From: Azospirillum brasilense
GTDB taxonomy: Bacteria; Pseudomonadota; Alphaproteobacteria; Azospirillales; Azospirillaceae
Direction: 5' to 3'
NCBI RefSeq assembly: GCF_001315015.1
Contig: NZ_CP012915.1
Span: forward strand, 1,412,501 to 1,476,500
Length of the DNA: 64,000 nucleotides
The notes under the pieces are model-generated. The model did no database searches. It saw only the letters and a program-made list of their open reading frames with translations, and had not been told where the DNA came from. The first letter of the stretch is position 1. Each line of letters begins with the position of its first letter. The position numbers and the translations under genes are program-made. This document shows positions 44,344 through 54,126 of the stretch, piece after piece.

Positions 44344-44383
44344 TATCCGGCCTGATTTTTCAGTGAAGTCCCCAGACTGCACG

Positions 44384-44417
44384 CCCTCCTTCCCGCAAGG
44401 GAAGGAGGGTTTCTTTT
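44384..44417 (+). terminator. Rho-independent terminator after gabT
   Basis: Perfect 11-bp stem CCCTCCTTCCC / GGGAAGGAGGG with a GCAA tetraloop, followed by TTTCTTTT. It begins 40 bases after the gabT stop. Confidence 0.92.
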
Positions 44418-44472
44418 GTGCGCCCGCCCGCCCGCGCTTTAGGATGAGGGCGCGGAGCGGTGGGGCAAGCGC

Positions 44473-45003
44473 ATGGCCGGCGGGATCGACATCGTCATCA
44501 TCAAGAAGAATGGTCTGGCCGACGCCGGGGCCAGCGTCTTCAGCGAGGTCGCGGAAACCCTGTGTTTCGCGCTGCGCCGCCTGGGCATCGACGCGCTGGG
44601 CGAGCGCGGCCTGACCGTGGTCAGCCTCCAGCATTATTACGGGGCGCTGCGCGACCGCTTCGTCGCCGACGCCAAGCTGGTGCTGAACCTGCATTACTAC
44701 GAGGCGGGCATCTTCGAGATCGTCCGCGTCTCGCACCTGCTGTCGAACCGCAAGGCGGTGCTGGCCGAGCGCCACCCCGACACCGAGATCGACCCCGACC
44801 TTCCGGACGCCATGGCCTTCGCCCCCTACGACGGGCTGGTCGAGGCCGCCTGCGCGCTGGTCGCCGACGATGCGCGGCGGGCGGCGCTGGCTGAGGCGGG
44901 ACAACGGCGCATGAGGGACCGGGACGCGGCGGCGCTGATGCGCAACGCCGCCGCGGACCTCGGTCTTTCCCTCGCTGAGCCCGGCGCGCTCACCGGCTCC
45001 TGA
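44473..45003 (+). CDS. Shortened glycosyltransferase-like protein
   Basis: 176 residues. The N-terminal 45 (IDIVIIKKNGLADAGASVF) read like the first strand-helix of a glycosyltransferase family, and from about residue 60 (LRDRFVADAKLVLNLHYYEAGIFEIVRVSHLLSNRKAVLAE) like its C-terminal nucleotide-binding half. The middle expected in a protein of about 300 residues is absent, and the two parts are joined in frame, so this may be an internally deleted or minimal form. Family resemblance is from memory. Confidence 0.6.
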   Translation: MAGGIDIVIIKKNGLADAGASVFSEVAETLCFALRRLGIDALGERGLTVVSLQHYYGALRDRFVADAKLVLNLHYYEAGIFEIVRVSHLLSNRKAVLAERHPDTEIDPDLPDAMAFAPYDGLVEAACALVADDARRAALAEAGQRRMRDRDAAALMRNAAADLGLSLAEPGALTGS

Positions 45004-45012
45004 CGCGCCCGC

Positions 45013-45378
45013 TCAAATCTCGACGACCGGCGTGAAGCCGCCGAAGATCAGCCGCTTCCCATCGAAGGGCATCGGATTTTTCTCCGCGCTGAACCGCTCG
45101 TCGGTCTTCATCAGCTCTTCCATCCGCTTCATGGCGGCGTCCCGCGTGGCCTTGTCCGGCCATTCGATCCAGGAGAAGACGACCGTCTCGTCGTCCGTCG
45201 CCTGCACCGCCCGGCGGAAATCGGTGAGCTTGCCGTTGGGCACGTCGTCCCCCCAGCATTCGAGGACGCGCGTCGCGCCAAGCTCCTTGAACACGCTGTC
45301 GGCCTTGTTGGCGTGGTCGATGAAGGCCTGCTTGTTGGCCGTCGGCACCGCGATGACGAACCCGTCGATGTAAGACAT
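45013..45378 (-). CDS. DUF1428 (YbaA-like) protein
   Basis: 121-residue small alpha/beta-barrel protein of the DUF1428 family, recognised by MSYIDGFVIAVP, the central VFSWIEWPDKATRDAA and the C-terminal FDGKRLIFGGFTP. Function unknown; dimeric ferredoxin-like fold is expected. It is the last gene of a likely operon starting with tetR at 47006. Confidence 0.9.
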   Translation of the reverse strand: MSYIDGFVIAVPTANKQAFIDHANKADSVFKELGATRVLECWGDDVPNGKLTDFRRAVQATDDETVVFSWIEWPDKATRDAAMKRMEELMKTDERFSAEKNPMPFDGKRLIFGGFTPVVEI

Positions 45379-45420
45379 GTCTTTCCTCCCCTTGTTTGTT
45401 TGGCGTTCCGGCCCCGCCCG

Positions 45421-45855
45421 TCAGGACGCCGCCGCGTCCGGGCACTTCGCACCGGTGTGGTTCAGCATCCACGGCGTGCCGAAGCGGTCGATGAACATGG
45501 CGAAGCGCTCGGCCCAGAAGGTCTCGCCCGGCGGCATCTCCACGGACCGGGCGTCCTTCGCCAGCACAGCAAAGATGCGGTCGAACTCGGCGAGCGACGG
45601 CGGGGCGATCTGCACCCGGAATCCCTGCGGCGTGCTGTACATGCTGTCCGGCGAGTCGGACGCCATCACCGTGGTCGCCCCCAGCTTCACCATCATGTTC
45701 ATCACGAGGTGATCGCCGCCGGGCATCCGGCTGTCCACGTCCGGGGCATCGCCGTTGCGGAACACATAGACGACCTCGCCGCCGAGGGTCTCGGCGTAGT
45801 GGGTCATCGCCTCCAGGCAGGTCCCGTTGAAGAACAGGTAGATCGTCGGTTCCAT
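45421..45855 (-). CDS. VOC family protein (PhnB / 3-demethylubiquinone methyltransferase-like)
   Basis: 144 residues of the vicinal-oxygen-chelate fold. EPTIYLFFNGTCLEAMTHY at the start and FGTPWMLNH at the end are typical of the PhnB/YjdN group. No enzymatic role is established for that group. The start was chosen at the conserved MEPTIY; the long upstream extension is the shadow of the SRPBCC gene. It lies 49 bases downstream of the AHSA1-type gene. Confidence 0.9.
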   Translation of the reverse strand: MEPTIYLFFNGTCLEAMTHYAETLGGEVVYVFRNGDAPDVDSRMPGGDHLVMNMMVKLGATTVMASDSPDSMYSTPQGFRVQIAPPSLAEFDRIFAVLAKDARSVEMPPGETFWAERFAMFIDRFGTPWMLNHTGAKCPDAAAS

Positions 45856-45904
45856 GGTGTCGTTTCCTCCCGGTAAGACTGTTTTTGGGTCAGAGCGCCT
45901 TGGG

Positions 45905-46369
45905 TCAAAGCGTCTTGGCGAGGGCTTCGAGCTGGTCGGTCGCTTTGCCCCAGCCCTCGTGGAAGCCCATCTTTTCGTGCTCGTCGCGCGCCTCGGCGCT
46001 CCAGTGCATGGCGCGCGCGGTGTAGAGGGTCCGGCCGGCGCCCGCGTCCTCGAACCGCACATCGGCGGTCATGAAGGCCCGACCCGACGGCCGCCAGCCG
46101 GGGCGGAAGGCGTCGGTGAAGACCAGACGCCGCCCCTCCTCCACGTCGAGGAAGACGCCGGGCTCGCCGAAGGATTCGCCGTCCGGACCGTTCATCAGCG
46201 TGAAGAACTCGCCGCCCGGCCGCAGGTCCATCCGCGCCTCGGACACGAACCAGGGCTTGGGGCAGAACCATTGTTTCAGCAGCTCGGGTTCGGACCAGCA
46301 GCGCCACAGCGCGCCGCGCGGCGCGTCGAGGCTGCGGGTCAGAACGAGGTCGCGCTCACCTTCCGTCAT
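45905..46369 (-). CDS. SRPBCC / AHSA1-type domain protein
   Basis: 154-residue helix-grip protein of the Aha1/activator-like (SRPBCC) superfamily; LVLTRSLDAPRGALWRCWSEPELLKQWF and the C-terminal GFHEGWGKATDQLEAL are diagnostic. Such proteins bind hydrophobic ligands. It overlaps the tetR 3' end by 14 bases, so it is in the same operon and probably under TetR control. Confidence 0.9.
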   Translation of the reverse strand: MTEGERDLVLTRSLDAPRGALWRCWSEPELLKQWFCPKPWFVSEARMDLRPGGEFFTLMNGPDGESFGEPGVFLDVEEGRRLVFTDAFRPGWRPSGRAFMTADVRFEDAGAGRTLYTARAMHWSAEARDEHEKMGFHEGWGKATDQLEALAKTL

Positions 46370-47006
46370 GGGGAGTCCCTTTCGAACGGGTCTGTGAAAA
46401 GAGCAGCGTGAGGTAGCGTTTCAGGTGATCGACGCTGTCCAGCGCGTCCTCGCGCCCGCCCGTCGCCTTGGCGAGGATGAAGGCGCCCTGGAGCACGGCC
46501 TGGGTGTGCCGCGCGAGGCTCGCCGGGGTCCAGTCGGCTGCGATGCCGCGCGCCGCCATGGCCGCCGCGATGTCCGGCTCCAGCGTCGCCGCGTGGCCGA
46601 AGATGCTGGAGGCGCAGGCGTCGCGGATCGCCGGATGCGACCCGTAGACCTCCTGCGTCATGGTGCCGACGAGGCAGGTGAACTCGGCGGGATCGCCGTC
46701 GATGATCGCCTTGCGGAAGTCGACATAGCCGAACAGCCGGTCGAGCGGGTCTTCAAGCCGGTGGTAAGGCGCGTTCTCGAAGAAGGCCGAGGTGGTTTCC
46801 GCCCAATAGGCGGCGGCGGCGACGCCGAGCGCTTCCTTGGTCTCAAAATGATGGAAGAACGCGCCCTTGGTGACCCCCGCCGCCTTGCAGAGATCATCGA
46901 CGGAGGTCGCCGCGAAGCCCTTGGCCCGAATGACGTCCCGCGCCGCTTCGAGAAGCCGGGTGCGGGCATCGCCGCGTTCGGGGTGATGTTTGGCGGGTCT
47001 CGGCAT
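46356..47006 (-). CDS. TetR family transcriptional regulator
   Basis: 216 residues. N-terminal helix-turn-helix: LLEAARDVIRAKGFAATSVDDLCKAAGVTKGAFFHHFETKEAL; the remainder is the ligand-binding helical domain, in which I see nothing specific. The start at 47006 is chosen because the upstream ATG at 47018 lies in the -10 box; it sits seven bases past that box, so leaderless translation is possible. It heads the AHSA1-VOC-DUF1428 operon. Confidence 0.92.
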   Translation of the reverse strand: MPRPAKHHPERGDARTRLLEAARDVIRAKGFAATSVDDLCKAAGVTKGAFFHHFETKEALGVAAAAYWAETTSAFFENAPYHRLEDPLDRLFGYVDFRKAIIDGDPAEFTCLVGTMTQEVYGSHPAIRDACASSIFGHAATLEPDIAAAMAARGIAADWTPASLARHTQAVLQGAFILAKATGGREDALDSVDHLKRYLTLLFSQTRSKGTPHDGR

Positions 47007-47013
47007 GGGTCGA

Positions 47014-47043
47014 AACATACCGAACGGTTGGTATGGGTGTCAA
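47014..47043 (-). promoter_or_regulatory. tetR promoter with overlapping operator
   Basis: Minus strand TTGACA (47038-47043), 18-bp spacer and TATGTT (47014-47019). The dyad CATACC-n8-GGTATG (47016-47035) fills the spacer, as expected for an autorepressing TetR protein. Confidence 0.75.
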
Positions 47044-47150
47044 GCGCGGAGAGACGCTATCCCCTCTTCAGCAACGTGAAGCGGGCCAAGAATGTCGGCG
47101 ATCATGCTCCGCCCAGAAGCAATCAGCGTCGCAGCCATCGTTATTGACGA

Positions 47151-48068
47151 CTATGCGCCCATCTGTCTGGGCAATCTTCTGATCTCAGAGAACCCAAGAG
47201 ACCAGACCAGCACAAGAGAGTATGAAAAACAGACCAACCAAGAAATGATCATACTCATTGCAAAACTGAATATAAATTTAAAATTCGAGACATGGATGTT
47301 GTAACGCTTACCGGATCGACGATCCCAATCTATGTCCATCCATACGCTCCAATCAATATACATAAGAACAATAACAATAATGAAAAGCGGAACAGAACAC
47401 AGGAGCTTCCAAAGCCGACTCCTTGTCCGCAGCCTCTCCTCAGCCACAAGGACATGAGCCAAATGCCAGGAGCCGTTCATCAGAAAGATCAGCACCCAAG
47501 AGATGCAAGTCAGGAAATGCACGGTGTGCATATGAACCACCACGGGCACACGCGCCGCGTAACCATGCGCCGCAAGGTCTCCAGCAAGGCGGGGGATAGC
47601 TCCGAGCACCATCCCTACGGCGTCGTGAACGGGCAGGAATGCGCCTAGATACGCTTTAGCAATGCTGCCATTCGACGGAACAACCATCCAGATCACAGTG
47701 TAGAGAATAGCTCCCCAAAAAATTAACTGGGCTCCTTTGCGAGCTCTCGACCGGTGAAAGGCCAGCGCTTGCTCCGGCTCTGCGACACTCTCCCTAAGCG
47801 CCTGGGCGATCTCACTCTCGCGGAGTTGAAGGTCCGGCGCCCGGACATTCCGCACAACATCGAACGCGATGCCAATGGCCACGACAATCATCGCTGCCGC
47901 TGCCGAACCCGCCCCAAGCGACGCAATCATGACCGCGAACAGAGTGGCGGTGCCACGACGGAATATGGTACGGGAAAGAGCGAGCACGGTCGGCGGAAGG
48001 TGCGTTGCGGTCGCCGATATGCTATCGCCTCGCCCGCGATCCGTCCACGAAAACCACAACCCATCCAT
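47151..48068 (-). CDS. Hypothetical multi-pass membrane protein of atypical composition
   Basis: 305 residues with about five hydrophobic helices: near residues 40-65, 107-125, 178-205, 220-240 and 265-290. One stretch is His-rich (VVHMHTVHFLTCISW). No family recognised. The gene is much more AT-rich than its neighbours, especially its 3' half (47200-47450), with rare-codon use unlike the genome, which suggests horizontal transfer. The start is unsure: ATG at 48068 or TTG at 48101. Confidence 0.6.
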   Translation of the reverse strand: MDGLWFSWTDRGRGDSISATATHLPPTVLALSRTIFRRGTATLFAVMIASLGAGSAAAAMIVVAIGIAFDVVRNVRAPDLQLRESEIAQALRESVAEPEQALAFHRSRARKGAQLIFWGAILYTVIWMVVPSNGSIAKAYLGAFLPVHDAVGMVLGAIPRLAGDLAAHGYAARVPVVVHMHTVHFLTCISWVLIFLMNGSWHLAHVLVAEERLRTRSRLWKLLCSVPLFIIVIVLMYIDWSVWMDIDWDRRSGKRYNIHVSNFKFIFSFAMSMIISWLVCFSYSLVLVWSLGFSEIRRLPRQMGA

Positions 48069-48108
48069 GCAACGGGACGCCCGCTGCAGAGCGACCTTCA
48101 ATGAGCGG

Positions 48109-49224
48109 TCATGCGCTCAACAATGGCCCCGTCCGCCGCAGCGTCGTGCCCGCCACCTTGGCAATCCTTTTCCCCGCCAGGGTAAAGCGAGTCGCGCTGT
48201 GGGCGTAGAGCACGCCCGCCGACTCGCTGCGCACCGGGGTCATCTCACCGGTCAGCGGGTCGAGGATGTCGGCGACCACGGCGCCGGCCGCCACGCGGTC
48301 GCCCGCCTTGTGGTGGAAGACCACCACGCCGCCCACCGGGGCGGTCAGCGGTTCGGAGGATTCCAGCGGGGTCGGGGCGCACAGCGGCTCCGGCAGGGCC
48401 GGCGGCTCGCCGGACAGGACTCCGGCATGGGTAAGGAAGCCGGCGATGGCCCGGGCGTCCGCTTCGCCCTGGGCGTGCTCCACGTCGGCCTGCCCGCGCA
48501 GCTCCACGGTCACGGAATGGCAGCCGAAGGGGATCGGACGGTCGGGCCAGCGCTTGGCAAGCTCGTTCCAGGGGCGGCTGACCGCCTCGTCGAAGGGGTC
48601 GCCGCCGGATTCCTCGGCCAGGAAGACCGCCCGCGCGCCCAGCAGCCGCTGCAACGGGGCGAAGGCCTCCGCCGAGGGCGTCAGGGTGTAGAGGTGCATC
48701 ACCGCTTCCAGGTCGCAATGCAGGTCGAGCACCCAATCGGCCTGGAGCGCCAGTTCCAGAAGACGGTGCTTCATATGCTCCGTCTCGGTGCGCGGGGTGC
48801 GTTCGGCCAGCGCTTCGGCCAGGGCGGCGCGGATGGCGGCCTTGTTGGCCTCGCCGTCGTCGGTCAGCCGGTCGGCCACGCGCTCGGCCACCGCCTCGGT
48901 CAGGTGGGGGTAGTCGCGGTTGAAGTTCTTGCCGTCGTCCTGATCGAAGCGGCCAAGGTGATGGTCCATCAGCGACTGGCCCAGACCCACCGGGTTGGCG
49001 ACCGGGACGAGGATCACCTCGCCGGCGATCCGCCCCTCGGCCTCCAGAGCGGTCAGGATGCGGCGCAGCTTGTCGGCCACCAGCATCGCCGGGATCTCGT
49101 CGGCGTGCAGCGACGCCTGGATGTAGGCGCAGGGCCGCGCGCCCGCCGTGCCGAAGCGCTGGACGGTCAGGGTCCGCCGGGTGCCGGGGGTGGCGGACGG
49201 GAGGTCGATGATGGCGCTGTGCAT
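48109..49224 (-). CDS. Succinylglutamate desuccinylase / aspartoacylase family protein
   Basis: 371-residue zinc-dependent acylase of the AstE/AspA family. Zinc ligands are expected in LHADEIPAML (His, Glu) and WVLDLHCDLEA (His); the C-terminal beta domain GGVVVFHHKAGDRVAAG is also typical. It lies downstream of the ornithine aminotransferase gene in the same direction, so it may deacylate an N-acylated amino acid in arginine metabolism. It is not a full ast operon, and the substrate is unknown. Confidence 0.87.
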   Translation of the reverse strand: MHSAIIDLPSATPGTRRTLTVQRFGTAGARPCAYIQASLHADEIPAMLVADKLRRILTALEAEGRIAGEVILVPVANPVGLGQSLMDHHLGRFDQDDGKNFNRDYPHLTEAVAERVADRLTDDGEANKAAIRAALAEALAERTPRTETEHMKHRLLELALQADWVLDLHCDLEAVMHLYTLTPSAEAFAPLQRLLGARAVFLAEESGGDPFDEAVSRPWNELAKRWPDRPIPFGCHSVTVELRGQADVEHAQGEADARAIAGFLTHAGVLSGEPPALPEPLCAPTPLESSEPLTAPVGGVVVFHHKAGDRVAAGAVVADILDPLTGEMTPVRSESAGVLYAHSATRFTLAGKRIAKVAGTTLRRTGPLLSA

Positions 49225-49251
49225 GGCGGATCGCTGCTGGATGGATGGAAA

Positions 49252-49284
49252 GCCCGCCCCACCGTGGCGAAGGCCGGGGCGGGC
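49252..49284 (-). terminator. Possible terminator between rocD and the aspartoacylase-like gene
   Basis: Stem GCCCGCCCC / GGGGCGGGC (nine bp) with a 15-base loop; only TTTCC follows on the minus strand, so it is a weak candidate that may simply attenuate. Confidence 0.45.
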
Positions 49285-49328
49285 CGCAAGCGCCTTTTGC
49301 GCTGGGCACCTTTTCCGCCGGGCAGCTT

Positions 49329-50546
<1,218 letters not shown>

Positions 50547-50588
50547 GGCGTTCTCTCCGGGGGTTGTTTCTTCTTCAGACGGCCCAAA

Positions 50589-51554
50589 TCAGACGGCCTG
50601 TCCGCCAATCTGCGACTGGGTGACGGCGGGGTCGATGATGCGGCGCCCGAACAGGCTCGCCACCAGATCGACCAGCAGAAGCGCGCTCTTGCCCCGCTCG
50701 TCCAGGAAGGGGTTCAGTTCCACCACGTCCAGCGAGCCGACGACGCCCGCGTCGTGCAGCATCTCCATGATCAGGTGCGCCTCGCGGTAGGTCGCCCCGC
50801 CGAGCACCGCCGTGCCCACCGCCGGCGCGATGGCGGGGTCGAGGAAGTCCACGTCCAGGCTGACGTGCAGATGGCCGCCGGCCTGCCGCACCCGCTCGAT
50901 GATGCGGCGCATGTGGACGCCGACCCCGTGCTCGTCGATCAGCCGCATGTCCACCACGTCCACCCCGCGGGCGCGCAGCAGGCGCCGCTCGCCGGGGTCG
51001 AGGGAGCGGATGCCGAACAGATGCACATGGGCCGGGTTCACCGTGGCGCGCTGCTCCGGCGGGAAGACGTCGTCGAAGCCGTCCTCCCCGCACAGCAGGG
51101 CCACCGGCATGCCGTGCATGTTGCCCGACGGCGAGGTGTGGGGCGTGTTGAAGTCGCCGTGGGCGTCCAGCCACAGAACGAACAGCGGCGTACCGGCCTC
51201 CCGGCAATGGCGGGCCACCCCGGTGACCGAGCCCATGGACAGGCTGTGGTCGCCGCCCAGGAACACCGGCACCCCGCCGCCCCGCATCATGGCGTAGGAG
51301 CGGTCGGCCAGCGCCCGCGACCAGGCGGTGATCTCCGCCAGACGGGCGGTGGCGGCGTCGCCTTCGCTCCACGGTTCGGGTGCCAAGTCACCAAGGTCGC
51401 GGACCTCGTGCCCCAGCTCGCGCAGGGCGCGGACCAGCCCCGCCGTGCGCAGCGCCGCCGGCCCCATCAGGGCGCCGGGATGGCCGGCCCCCGCCTCGAT
51501 GGGAACGCCGATGATCTCCACGAAGCGCTGATCGTCCCGATCCCCCGACGCCAT
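50589..51554 (-). CDS. rocF: Arginase
   Basis: 321-residue ureohydrolase that splits arginine to ornithine and urea. Manganese motifs are intact: GGDHSLSMG, DAHGDFNTP and SLDVDFLDPAIAPAV. Length is typical of bacterial arginase. The ATG at 51554 follows AGAGAGGGACGGC. It is divergent from an Lrp/AsnC gene that probably regulates it with arginine or ornithine. Confidence 0.95.
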   Translation of the reverse strand: MASGDRDDQRFVEIIGVPIEAGAGHPGALMGPAALRTAGLVRALRELGHEVRDLGDLAPEPWSEGDAATARLAEITAWSRALADRSYAMMRGGGVPVFLGGDHSLSMGSVTGVARHCREAGTPLFVLWLDAHGDFNTPHTSPSGNMHGMPVALLCGEDGFDDVFPPEQRATVNPAHVHLFGIRSLDPGERRLLRARGVDVVDMRLIDEHGVGVHMRRIIERVRQAGGHLHVSLDVDFLDPAIAPAVGTAVLGGATYREAHLIMEMLHDAGVVGSLDVVELNPFLDERGKSALLLVDLVASLFGRRIIDPAVTQSQIGGQAV

Positions 51555-51649
51555 GCCGTCCCTCTCTGTGTGCAATCGTGCCTTCCATGACTATCGGGGG
51601 CGGCACCGGCGGCAGAAAGACGGAAAAGTGCCAACGAACGGCGGCATTT

Positions 51650-51678
51650 TTGACAGTTTGCCAAGCCCGGCTTATCAT
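51650..51678 (+). promoter_or_regulatory. Strong promoter of the Lrp/AsnC gene
   Basis: Consensus TTGACA (51650-51655), 17-bp spacer and TATCAT (51673-51678). The ATG begins seven bases after the -10 box, the usual transcription start distance. Confidence 0.82.
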
Positions 51679-51684
51679 TCTGGC

Positions 51685-52113
51685 ATGGACGACCTGGACC
51701 ACCGCCTGCTGGGCCTGCTGCGCGCCGACGCGCGCCAGCCCGTCGCCGGCCTCGCCGCCGCGCTGAAGGTGTCGCGCGCGACCGTGCGCGCCCGCATCGA
51801 CCGTCTGGTCGAAAGCGGGGTCATCGCCGGCTTCACGGTGCTGCTGCGCAAGGATCTGCGGCCCGCCATGGTCCGGGCCATCACGATGATCGAGGTGGAG
51901 GGCCGCGCCGCCGAGACGGTCATCGCCCGCCTGCACGGCTTTCCGGAGGTGCGGACGGTCTACACCACCAACGGGCGCTGGGACGTCGTCGCTGAAATCG
52001 AAACGGAGTCGCTGGAGGCCTTCGACGACACGCTGCGCCGCCTCCGGCAGATCGCCGGCATCGCCTCCACCGAGACCAGCATCCTGCTCTCCGCCCGCAA
52101 GGCGGTGCTGTAG
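51685..52113 (+). CDS. Lrp/AsnC family transcriptional regulator
   Basis: 142 residues: N-terminal helix-turn-helix (MDDLDHRLLGLLRADARQPVAGLAAALKVSRATVRARIDRL) and a C-terminal RAM effector domain (MVRAIT... GRWDVVAEIETESLEAFDDTL). The divergent position suggests control of rocF-rocD by arginine or ornithine. There is no ribosome site, and the start lies on the expected transcription start, so the mRNA is probably leaderless. Confidence 0.92.
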   Translation: MDDLDHRLLGLLRADARQPVAGLAAALKVSRATVRARIDRLVESGVIAGFTVLLRKDLRPAMVRAITMIEVEGRAAETVIARLHGFPEVRTVYTTNGRWDVVAEIETESLEAFDDTLRRLRQIAGIASTETSILLSARKAVL

Positions 52114-52129
52114 CCTACCCGCCGAGAGA

Positions 52130-53215
52130 TCAGCCGCCGAGCCCCGCCAGCACGCCGCCCAGAAGCGGTTGCCCGAACAGCGCGCCCAGGGCGAAGCCGA
52201 CGATCAGCCCGACCGCCGCTGCGACCAGTGCCCGGCCGCCACCACCCTTGGACGCCTCAGCCCCAGCGCTGCGTCCGTTGCCACCGCCCGTGGAATCATC
52301 GCCCTCGTCCGGCGCCGCCGCGCGCCGCGCGGTGTAGGAGGAGTCGGTGTCGGCGTGCCACGCGCGGATGCGGTCCTGCGCCGGCTTCAGCTGCTCGTCG
52401 GTCGGGGAGGAGCCGCGACCGTGGACGATCTCCCAGCCGAGCGCCAGGAAGCGCGTGGTCGTCCGGCCCTCCGGGCTGAAGATCGCGGCGGGCATCCGGC
52501 GGTAGGTCGCCTTCACCACGTCCACGTCGTAGGGGATCGCCGTGCGGAACATCAGCTCCGGGAACTCGGAGCGCAGCAGGGTCAGCGATTCGCGCCCGAC
52601 CTCGTCGTTGGTGATCGACAGCATCAGGATGCCGGCCACCGACAGGTTGGGGTTCATGCCCTTCTGGATGTGCTCGACCACCGACAGGGTGCGCTTCAGC
52701 CCGTCCAGCGCGTAGCGCCCCGGAAAGACCGGAAGCACCAGCCGGTCCGACGCCGCCAGCGCGCCCGCCGCCAGATGGCCGAGCGCCGGCGGGCAGTCGA
52801 TCACCACGTAATCCGGCGGGTTGCGCGAGAAGTGCAGCGCCTTGCGCAGGCCGCGCTGCGAGCCGCCGCGGGCGTCCAGCGCGTGCTCCAGCGAATAGAG
52901 CTTCCGCGCCCCGACGATCATCGACAGCCCGTCGAAGCTGGTCGGGGTGATGGCGTCCTCGACGAAGGTGTCCTGGCTCAGCAGGTCGTTGATGCCGACG
53001 CGCGCCTTCTCCCGCAGCAGGAAGTTGCTGGTGGCGCTGCTCTGCGGGTCGAAGTCGATCAGGACGACGCTCTTGCCCAGCGCGGCCAGCGCCAGGGCGA
53101 GGTTCACGGAGGTGGTCGTCTTGCCGACGCCACCCTTCTGGTTGTACACCGCCAGGATGGTCGGCTGCCGCGTCTCCGGCGCGTCGAAGACGTCTTCGTG
53201 GCTGGTCATGTCCAT
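52130..53215 (-). CDS. ParA/MinD-type ATPase with C-terminal membrane segment
   Basis: 361 residues. Deviant Walker A KGGVGKTT at residues 27-34, switch I and the VLIDFDPQSSATSNF Walker A-prime, then YVVIDCPPALG. From about residue 285 a Ser/Gly-rich linker leads to a hydrophobic tail (about 325-361, AAAVGLIVGFALGALFG) that could anchor it in the membrane. No parB gene is adjacent, so it may position a cellular structure such as a glycan or chemosensory machine rather than DNA. Start could also be 53209. Confidence 0.85.
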   Translation of the reverse strand: MDMTSHEDVFDAPETRQPTILAVYNQKGGVGKTTTSVNLALALAALGKSVVLIDFDPQSSATSNFLLREKARVGINDLLSQDTFVEDAITPTSFDGLSMIVGARKLYSLEHALDARGGSQRGLRKALHFSRNPPDYVVIDCPPALGHLAAGALAASDRLVLPVFPGRYALDGLKRTLSVVEHIQKGMNPNLSVAGILMLSITNDEVGRESLTLLRSEFPELMFRTAIPYDVDVVKATYRRMPAAIFSPEGRTTTRFLALGWEIVHGRGSSPTDEQLKPAQDRIRAWHADTDSSYTARRAAAPDEGDDSTGGGNGRSAGAEASKGGGGRALVAAAVGLIVGFALGALFGQPLLGGVLAGLGG

Positions 53216-53340
53216 TCCGCTTCGTCGTTTCGCGGGTGTTCGTCCTGCGGGCCAAGAGCCGCCGAAAGCGGCGCACTATACGCGTTGGAACGCGCCGGTG
53301 TCTCCCCGCAGATGCGCCGGTGTCCCGAAAGGTAACAGCT

Positions 53341-54126
53341 TCAGCGCGTCTTGAAGGCCGCCAGCTGGCCGGGCAGCGGCGCCATGGTCAGGCGGACGCG
53401 CACGATCTCCCACCGTCCGGCGGCAGCGGGATCAACGCCGTCGCAGGGGCGGCGGTCGAGAATCTCGAAGGACAGGCTGGACAGGCCGTCCTCCTCCGGG
53501 ATCGCGCCACCGGACCAGTTGGCCTGGAAGACCCGCTTGTTGACCCGCGCGATGGGCGAGGCCGAGGCGTCGGGGTTGAAGCCCTCGTTGTCGTGGTCCA
53601 GCGGCTCGAACCGGCCGGGCCGCCGCGCGGTCGGGATGCGGCGGGAGCGGATGCGCAGCGACAGGTCGAAATCCTCGTAGCCCCAGCCCCAGTAGGCGTT
53701 GGAATAGCCGTCGATCCGCCGGAACACGTCGTTGGGCATCAGCAGGACGCCGCCCATCGTGCTTTCCAGGTCGGTGGTCACCGTTTGGTCGGAGCGGCCC
53801 GGCGCCACCGGCCGCTGCTCCGCCCCGAAGGACAGGATGGGGGTCGGCCGGTCGACCCAGGAGTAATCGGCGTCGATGGGCAGATAGTCGATGTCGTGCA
53901 GGCAGGTGTAGCCGCTCTCCGCCTCGCCCAGCAGGAAGCCGACATTCTTGATGGCGCCCCGGTTGAAGGGCAACCCGGCCTCCTGCTCGACGATGGTGAC
54001 GCGGTAGTCGATGGGATCGGGCAGCGTTGCGAAGTAAGCGCCGACCCGCGGCACGAAATCCCGCAGATGCGCCGCGCGGTCGCGGTAGGGCACGACGATG
54101 TGAAGCCGCCGGTCCGTGGTTGTCAT
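53341..54126 (-). CDS. GT7 (beta-1,4-galactosyltransferase)-like glycosyltransferase
   Basis: 261 residues resembling eukaryotic-type beta-4-galactosyltransferases: IVVPYRDRAAHL at the start, FNRGAIKNVGF, the metal motif HDIDYLP (DxD), then NAYWGWGYEDFDLSLRI, which equals the WGWGxEDxD catalytic region. Its ATG overlaps the stop of the TPR-SPINDLY gene (ATGA). It probably adds a hexose to a surface glycan or a glycoprotein; donor and acceptor unknown. Confidence 0.85.
   Translation of the reverse strand: MTTTDRRLHIVVPYRDRAAHLRDFVPRVGAYFATLPDPIDYRVTIVEQEAGLPFNRGAIKNVGFLLGEAESGYTCLHDIDYLPIDADYSWVDRPTPILSFGAEQRPVAPGRSDQTVTTDLESTMGGVLLMPNDVFRRIDGYSNAYWGWGYEDFDLSLRIRSRRIPTARRPGRFEPLDHDNEGFNPDASASPIARVNKRVFQANWSGGAIPEEDGLSSLSFEILDRRPCDGVDPAAAGRWEIVRVRLTMAPLPGQLAAFKTR

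Noticed and set aside
47292..47648. Plus-strand frame of 118 codons in the AT-rich patch
   Set aside because: Asn/His/Pro-rich with no motif and antisense to the membrane protein, which has clear helices.
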